In this document: positions 44,108 through 49,122 of the stretch, in pieces
Numbering within the stretch: the stretch's first letter is position 1
Layout: each line of letters opens with the position of its first letter
NCBI RefSeq assembly: GCF_003011895.2
Contig: NZ_PXWF02000313.1
Span: 1 to 49,122, forward strand
From: Massilia glaciei
GTDB taxonomy: Bacteria; Pseudomonadota; Gammaproteobacteria; Burkholderiales; Burkholderiaceae_D
DNA length: 49,122 bases
Direction: 5' to 3'
Position numbers and translations under genes: made by a program
Notes under the pieces: generated by a model
The model's input: only the letters and a program-made list of their open reading frames with translations
The model's database searches: none
What the model was told of the DNA's origin: nothing

Positions 44108-45030
44108 GCGCGCACCTCTTCCTGCTCGGCTTTGTATTTGTTAAAGATCGCCATCGGCACCAGGATCAGGAGGACCACCACCACCGTGACGGCAGACGCC
44201 AGCGGCCAGTCGTTATTGGTGAAAAACTCATCCCACAGGACCCGGCCGATCATCAGCGTGCCGGGGCCGCCAAGCAGTTCGGGGATCACGAACTCGCCCA
44301 CGGCCGGAATGAACACCAGCATCGAGCCGGCGATGATGCCCGATTTCGACAGCGGCACCGTGATGCGCCAGAACGCCTGCAGCGGCGTGGCGCCAAGGTC
44401 GGCCGCCGCCTCGAGAAAGCGCAGGTCCATTTTCACCAGATTGGCGTACAGCGGCAGGATCATGAACGGCAGATAGGCGTACACCATGCCGATCGCCAGC
44501 GAGAACGGGGTGTTCATCATTTTCAGGGGCGCGTCGATGACGCCGACTGCCAGCAGCATGTCGTTGAGGATGCCGTTGTTGGCCAGGATGCCCTTCCAGG
44601 CGTAGATGCGCAGCAGGAAGGAGGTCCAGAACGGCAGCATCACCAGCATCAGCAAGGTCGGGCGCAGGCTCGGCTTGGCGCGCGCCATGAAGTAGGCGAA
44701 CGGGTAGCCGATGAACAGGCACAAGGCGGTCGTGATGGCCGCGTACTTGAGCGAGCTTAGGTAGGTGAGCACGTACAAATCGTCCTGCACGATGAAGACA
44801 TAATTCGACAGCTTCAGGCGCAAGTGCAGCATGCCGTCGCTAAAACTGAGCAGGCTGACAAACCCGCCCGCATCGTCCATTTCGCTCACGCTCAGGCGCA
44901 GCACGATAAAAAACGGCGCCAAAAAAGCGAACGCGAGCCAGACCGACGGCAAGCCGATCACGAAGTGGCGCCCGCGCAGCGTGAACCCGGATCGGCGCGG
45001 CGATTGCGGTGGCATGGCGAGGTCCTTCAT
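44104..45030 (-). CDS. potH: Putrescine ABC transporter permease PotH
   Basis: A 308-residue membrane permease. Conserved blocks are 'FAFLAPFFIVLRLSVSEM' in the first helix, 'LMLVMLPFWTSFLLRIYAWK', and the coupling loop 'RFLEAAADLGATPLQAFWRI'. It ends with 'VPMAIFNKYKAEQEE'. The ATG at 45030 overlaps the potG stop, which decides the start; an ATG five codons later is possible. Both ends show ATGA overlaps, so potGHI is a tightly coupled operon. Confidence 0.95.
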   Translation of the reverse strand: MKDLAMPPQSPRRSGFTLRGRHFVIGLPSVWLAFAFLAPFFIVLRLSVSEMDDAGGFVSLLSFSDGMLHLRLKLSNYVFIVQDDLYVLTYLSSLKYAAITTALCLFIGYPFAYFMARAKPSLRPTLLMLVMLPFWTSFLLRIYAWKGILANNGILNDMLLAVGVIDAPLKMMNTPFSLAIGMVYAYLPFMILPLYANLVKMDLRFLEAAADLGATPLQAFWRITVPLSKSGIIAGSMLVFIPAVGEFVIPELLGGPGTLMIGRVLWDEFFTNNDWPLASAVTVVVVLLILVPMAIFNKYKAEQEEVRA

Positions 45031-46181
45031 CACTGGTTCAGCACGATGATGTCGGCGCCGTCCCACCACGCGAACACGCGCTGTTCGCGCTGCAGTTGGC
45101 CGTCCTGTTGGCGCGCGGCGTTGGTGCGCGCGACCTTGAGGTCGGCGCCGCCGTCGAGCCGGACCTGGTAGTGCGTCTGGTTGCCAAAGTATGAGATCGA
45201 CCGGATCACGCCCTCGACGCAGTTGTGGCCCTGCTCGGCCGCGCCGGCGCGCTGACCAAGTGTGGGCGCCTCGGCCTGCAGGCACACTTTTTCGGGGCGC
45301 ACCGCCACATGCACCGGCATGCCGCGCGTGCCGCTGATGCCGTGGCTAACGTAGTGCAGGCACTCGCGCGTTTCGACCACCACATGGTCGGCCTCGTCGA
45401 CCACGAGCTGGCCGGGGAACATATTGACGCTGCCGATGAAGTCGGCCACAAAACGGCAGTTGGGCGTTTCGTAGATTTCGCCGGGCGCGCCCACCTGCAC
45501 GATGCGGCCCTCGCTCATGACGGCGATGCGGCTGGCCATGCTCATCGCCTCGTCCTGGTCGTGGGTGACCATGACGCAGGTGACGCCAACCTGTTCGATG
45601 ATGTTGACCAGTTCGATCTGAGTGCGTTCGCGCAGTTTTTTATCGAGCGCGCCGAGCGGCTCGTCGAGCAGCAGCAACTGCGGCCGCTTGGCCAGGCTGC
45701 GCGCGAGCGCGACGCGCTGCTGCTGTCCGCCCGAAAGCTGGTGCGGCTTGCGCTTGGCGTAAGCGGTCAGCTGCACCAGCTCGAGCATCTTGCCGACGCG
45801 TTCGGCCACCTCGTCCTTCGGCAGGCCGTCGCGGCGCAGGCCGAAGGCGACGTTGTCCCACACGCTCAAGTGCGGGAACAAGGCATACGACTGGAACATC
45901 ATGTTGATCGGACGCTGGTACGGGGGAACCGGCACGATGTCCCGCCCTGCCAGCATGATCTGGCCCGCGGTCGGCGTTTCGAAGCCGGCCAGCATGCGCA
46001 GCAGCGTCGACTTTCCGCAGCCGGAACTGCCCAGCAGCGCGAAAATCTCGCCCTTGTTGATCGACACCGATATGTCGTCGACGGCGCGCACACCGTCGAA
46101 CTCCTTGACCAGATTGCGGATCGACAGGAAATTTTGGCCGACAAGGTCTACTGCCGGCGAAGGGCATGGTAATTTCGTCAT
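45030..46181 (-). CDS. potG: Putrescine ABC transporter ATPase PotG
   Basis: A 383-residue ABC ATPase: Walker A '[20 protein letters not shown]', Q-loop '[19 protein letters not shown]', signature '[15 protein letters not shown]', Walker B '[18 protein letters not shown]', H-loop '[14 protein letters not shown]'. A C-terminal TOBE domain follows ('[13 protein letters not shown]'). The start at 46181 aligns with PotG of E. coli; an in-frame ATG at 46256 would add 25 residues but lacks family support. Confidence 0.95.
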   Translation of the reverse strand: MTKLPCPSPAVDLVGQNFLSIRNLVKEFDGVRAVDDISVSINKGEIFALLGSSGCGKSTLLRMLAGFETPTAGQIMLAGRDIVPVPPYQRPINMMFQSYALFPHLSVWDNVAFGLRRDGLPKDEVAERVGKMLELVQLTAYAKRKPHQLSGGQQQRVALARSLAKRPQLLLLDEPLGALDKKLRERTQIELVNIIEQVGVTCVMVTHDQDEAMSMASRIAVMSEGRIVQVGAPGEIYETPNCRFVADFIGSVNMFPGQLVVDEADHVVVETRECLHYVSHGISGTRGMPVHVAVRPEKVCLQAEAPTLGQRAGAAEQGHNCVEGVIRSISYFGNQTHYQVRLDGGADLKVARTNAARQQDGQLQREQRVFAWWDGADIIVLNQ

Positions 46182-46263
46182 GGCATCTGGGATTATTCCG
46201 GGACCAGCCCGTGTAGGTGTTGCCGGCGGCTCCCCGGACGCGCCGGGGAGCATCACTCTGGAA

Positions 46264-47406
46264 TCAGAGCCCGGACTTGAACTTGGTGTAGACCCGGGTG
46301 GCTGCGCGGCGGATGTCGGCGCCCAGCGGCTCCGGCGCGCTCATCTTCGCCTTGCCTTCGCCACTCAAAAAGATCGACTTGTTGCTTGCGATGTCTTTCT
46401 TGACATGCTTGAGCGATGCCAGGTTGGGGTTGGCGTAGAACACCCGGTTGGTCAGGCCGGCATGGACTTCGGGACGCAGTATGTAGTTAATGAACAAATG
46501 CGCATTGTTGGGATGGGGCGCGTCGGCCGGGATCGCCATGGTGTCGAAGAACAGCGTGCCTTTGCCCTTCGGCACCAGCGCGACGATGTTCTGGCCGGTT
46601 TTGTTCTCGATCGCGCGGCGGCGGGCGATGTTAATGTCGCCCGAATAACCAAGCGCGACGCAGACGGTGCCGTTGGCCAGGTCGTTGATGTAGCCGGACG
46701 AGCTGAACAGCGTCACGTAGGGACGGATGCTCTGCAGCACATCGCTAGCGACCTGGTAATCGGCCGCCACCTTCGAATAGGCCGGTTTGCCCGCGTACAG
46801 CAGCGCCAGCGGCAGTATCTCGGACGGCGAATCGGTGAACGAGACGCCGCACGACTTCAGCTTGGAGATGTACTTCGGATTGAACACGAGGTCCCACGAA
46901 TTGTCCGGCATCGGCAAGTTGCCGAGCGCGGCCTTGACCTTGTCCACATTGATGCCGACGGTATTGAAACCCCACAGCCAGGTCACCAGATGTTTGTTGC
47001 CGGCGTCGATCTTGGCGATCTGCGCCTGCAGCGCGGGATCGAGATTGCCAAGGTTGCTCAGTTTGCTTTTGTCGAGCGGGCGCAGCAGATTGGTGTCGAT
47101 CTGCATGCGCGCCCAGCTTGCCGACGGCACCACGATGTCGTAGCCCGACTTGCCCGCCACGAGTTTCGAATGCAGGATTTCATTGCTGTCAAAGTTGTCG
47201 TAACGGACTTTGATGCCGGTCTCTTTCTCGAAATTTTTGACCGTGTCTTCACCGATGTAATCGGACCAGTTGTAAATGTTGAGCACTTTTTCTTCTTGCG
47301 CCAGCGCCGGCGCGGCGGCGCCAGCGACCACGGCAAGCGCCGCGACCGCCTTGAGGCAAGCGCGCGTGAAATGATGCAATCTGAAAGTCGTGGGTAACTG
47401 TCGCAT
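46264..47406 (-). CDS. potF: Putrescine-binding periplasmic protein PotF
   Basis: A 380-residue substrate-binding protein. The signal peptide (to about residue 36, ending APALA) is followed by 'KVLNIYNWSDYIGEDTVKNF', the diagnostic polyamine-binding start. The binding-site region 'YDIVVPSASWARMQIDTNLL' and 'ALGYSGDINIARRRA' are conserved. It is the first gene of potFGHI, 83 bases before potG, in the same direction as the aminotransferase gene upstream. Confidence 0.95.
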   Translation of the reverse strand: MRQLPTTFRLHHFTRACLKAVAALAVVAGAAAPALAQEEKVLNIYNWSDYIGEDTVKNFEKETGIKVRYDNFDSNEILHSKLVAGKSGYDIVVPSASWARMQIDTNLLRPLDKSKLSNLGNLDPALQAQIAKIDAGNKHLVTWLWGFNTVGINVDKVKAALGNLPMPDNSWDLVFNPKYISKLKSCGVSFTDSPSEILPLALLYAGKPAYSKVAADYQVASDVLQSIRPYVTLFSSSGYINDLANGTVCVALGYSGDINIARRRAIENKTGQNIVALVPKGKGTLFFDTMAIPADAPHPNNAHLFINYILRPEVHAGLTNRVFYANPNLASLKHVKKDIASNKSIFLSGEGKAKMSAPEPLGADIRRAATRVYTKFKSGL

Positions 47407-47478
47407 TAATGCCCCCTTCGGGTATCTGGATGAATGGTGAAAAACGCCGTCGCTATCGGTTTGCGGGTCGCCGGAAAA

Positions 47479-48933
47479 CTAGCTCCAGCCGCGCCGTTGC
47501 AACTCTTGCAGTGTATCGTCAAGGCTGCGTCGTATCAGTGAAATCATGTCATTTATTTGTGTGTGGTTCATCACCAACGGTGGCGCGATAATCATGCGCT
47601 CGCCGACGGCGCGCATGATCACGCCGTTGGCGAACATAAAGCTGCGGCAGACCATGCCGACACCGAGTTCGGGGTCGAACAATTCGCAATCGTGCACAGC
47701 GTCCGCCTTGTTCTTGACCAGGTTAAGGCCGGCGACAAAACCGCAGCTGTCGGCATGCCCGACCAGTGGGTGGTCGCGCAGGCTGGCAAAACGCTCGGCC
47801 AAATATGCGCCGGACGCTCCTCCGACTTTTTCGACCAGTTGTTCCTGCTCGATGATGCGGATGTTCTCGAGCGCGGCGGCGCAGGCGACCGGATGGCCCG
47901 AGTATGTGAAACCGTGGTTGAAGTCGCCGCCCTTCTCGATGAGCACATTGGCGACGCGCTCGCCCACCATAACGCCGCCGAGCGGCACGTAGCCCGAAGT
48001 GACGCCCTTGGCGAAGGTGATCAGGTCGGGCCGCATGCCGAAGCGTTCGGACGCGAACCATTTGCCAAGCCGGCCGAAGCCGCAAATGACTTCGTCGGCG
48101 ATCAGCAAAACGCCGTACATGTCGCAGATGCGCTGGATCTCGGGCCAGTAGGTGGCCGGCGGTATGATCACCCCGCCCGCGCCCTGCACCGGTTCGCCGA
48201 TGAAGGCTGCCACCTTGTCGGGGCCCACCTCGAGTATCTTTTTCTCGAGCCAGCTGGCCGCCTCGAGCCCGAACGCGTCTTCGCTCATGCCGCGGCCGGA
48301 CGCCACATAGTTGGGCTGGCCGATGTGCACGATGCCCGGGATCGGCAAGCCGCCCTGGGCGTGCATGCCCTCCATGCCGCTTAGCGAGGCGCCGGCCACG
48401 GTGCTGCCGTGGTAAGCGTTGTGGCGGCTGATGATGGTGTGCCGGTCCTTGTATCCCATCAGGTCCCAATAGCGGCGCACCATGCGCACGTTAGTGTCGT
48501 TGGCCTCCGAGCCGGAGCCTGTGAAGAACACGTGGTTGAATCCCGCGGGCGCGAGCGAGACCAGCTTGGTGGCCAGTTCGACCGCCGGGAGGTTGGTGGT
48601 GTTGAAGAAGCTGTTATAAAAAGGCAGCGTCTCCATCTGCTTGTAGACCGCCTCGGAGATGCTGGTGCGGCCGTACCCCACGTTCACGCACCATAGTCCC
48701 GACATGGCGTCGATGATCTGCTTGCCTTCGGAATCCCAGATGTGGACGCCGTCGCCGCGCACGATCACGCGCGCGCCGCGCTCGCCCAGGCTCTTGTGGT
48801 CCGTGAACGGGTGCAGGTAGTGCGCCGAGTCGCGTTGCTGGACGGCGCGCGTGTCGAAGGCGGCCGGCTGCGTCTTGGCCAGGGTGGCCGCGGCGCGCAC
48901 GGCGGCGCTGGGAACGGTGGAAGTGGCGTACAT
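47479..48933 (-). CDS. Putrescine/polyamine:pyruvate aminotransferase (class III)
   Basis: A 484-residue PLP-dependent class III aminotransferase. The PLP lysine is in 'LITFAKGVTSGYVPLGGVMV', the cofactor aspartate in 'LLIADEVICGFGRLGKWFAS', and 'FFTGSGSEANDTNVRMVRRY' is the phosphate-binding stretch. The N-terminal 'LWCVNVGYGRTSISEAVYKQ' is typical of the SpuC/omega-aminotransferase group. With the neighbouring pot and puu genes, putrescine is the likely amino donor; this is inferred from context, as the family is broad. Confidence 0.88.
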   Translation of the reverse strand: MYATSTVPSAAVRAAATLAKTQPAAFDTRAVQQRDSAHYLHPFTDHKSLGERGARVIVRGDGVHIWDSEGKQIIDAMSGLWCVNVGYGRTSISEAVYKQMETLPFYNSFFNTTNLPAVELATKLVSLAPAGFNHVFFTGSGSEANDTNVRMVRRYWDLMGYKDRHTIISRHNAYHGSTVAGASLSGMEGMHAQGGLPIPGIVHIGQPNYVASGRGMSEDAFGLEAASWLEKKILEVGPDKVAAFIGEPVQGAGGVIIPPATYWPEIQRICDMYGVLLIADEVICGFGRLGKWFASERFGMRPDLITFAKGVTSGYVPLGGVMVGERVANVLIEKGGDFNHGFTYSGHPVACAAALENIRIIEQEQLVEKVGGASGAYLAERFASLRDHPLVGHADSCGFVAGLNLVKNKADAVHDCELFDPELGVGMVCRSFMFANGVIMRAVGERMIIAPPLVMNHTQINDMISLIRRSLDDTLQELQRRGWS

Positions 48934-48967
48934 GGTGGTTCCTTGTTTCTGGTTGGCGCTCAGGGTC

Positions 48968-49122
48968 TCACACGTGCAGCAGCAGGTGCTCGCGCTCCCA
49001 CGGGCTGATGACGGTCATGAACTCCTGGTGCTCGAGGTCCTTGATGGCCGAATAGACGTCGATGAAGCGCTCTCCGAGCACCGAGCGCAGCTTGTCTTCG
49101 GCGCGCAGCCGCTGCAGCGCCT
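48968..49122 (-). CDS. Glutamine synthetase family protein, C-terminal end
   Basis: Only the last 51 residues are in the window; the gene continues beyond the right edge. The visible part reads 'LRAEDKLRSVLGERFIDVYS' then 'KDLEHQEFMTVISPWEREHL' and ends 'LLLHV'. A closing 'F...Y...K..E...F...VS.WE...LL' pattern is that of glutamine synthetase family enzymes. Placed 34 bases upstream of the putrescine aminotransferase, it is probably gamma-glutamylputrescine synthetase (PuuA-like), which is inference. Confidence 0.7.
   Translation of the reverse strand, partial: ALQRLRAEDKLRSVLGERFIDVYSAIKDLEHQEFMTVISPWEREHLLLHV

Overview
The window reads as chromosomal DNA of a high-GC betaproteobacterium, most likely Oxalobacteraceae (Massilia/Duganella/Janthinobacterium type). 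This rests on family resemblance and gene neighbourhoods (pcm-rhodanese-tolC, nadK-recN-hemH-grpE-dnaK-dnaJ, potFGHI with putrescine catabolism genes), not on a marker-gene tree. No rRNA, tRNA or CRISPR array was seen. The first 21 bases are pure G and look like an assembly or read-end artefact.

Layout. 1-3.3 kb: the 5' end of a minus-strand subtilase-like gene, a chemoreceptor and an uncharacterised minus-strand gene. 3.4-9.2 kb: a phosphate operon pstS-pstC-pstA-pstB-phoU-phoB without phoR, ending in an overlapping orphan gene that joins a HicB-like domain to an HTH-like domain. 9.3-13.0 kb: an arsenic operon whose first gene is an in-frame deletion fusion of arsR and a lost arsC, followed by intact arsC, a MIP channel, arsD and arsA, with no ArsB/Acr3 pump. 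13.0-14.0 kb: degenerate DNA with a TonB-receptor plug fragment. 14.1-18.9 kb: a diguanylate cyclase, a TetR regulator with a visible promoter and operator, and pcm-rhodanese-tolC. 19.0-21.8 kb: two adjacent paralogous multidomain membrane proteins of unknown function. 22.1-24.8 kb: an accessory island between gloA and osmC. It is flanked by two copies of an ~86-bp repeat ending in a long hairpin and holds a 12-bp minisatellite, a decayed tyrosine recombinase and a more A+T-rich two-gene module (a 355-aa protein of unknown family overlapping a HicA-like 97-aa protein). This is the best candidate for an undescribed system.

24.8-37.9 kb is mostly housekeeping: osmC, a PQQ-type sugar dehydrogenase, a DUF3667-like protein, nadK, recN, hemH, the heat-shock operon grpE-dnaK-dnaJ behind a textbook sigma32 promoter, carbonic anhydrase and a MazG-like pyrophosphohydrolase. 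Between hemH and grpE lie a 159-bp MITE-like element and an unlisted 34-codon membrane peptide gene. 38-39.8 kb is an sdpR-sdpI-CPBP protease operon with an operator palindrome. 39.9-40.15 kb is a cluster of GGGGTCAGACCCC palindromes, one of which has been split by a minimal relative of the MITE. 40.3-49.1 kb is a minus-strand putrescine uptake and degradation locus: glutamine-synthetase-family gene (partial), aminotransferase, potFGHI, puuC and a frameshifted gabD.

Functionally the intact blocks cover phosphate uptake and its feedback control, arsenate reduction with arsenite handling, protein folding under heat stress, and use of putrescine as a carbon and nitrogen source through gamma-glutamylation and/or transamination to succinate. 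Mobile and repetitive DNA sits at block boundaries (13.0-14.0, 22.5-24.8, 32.2 and 39.9-40.1 kb).
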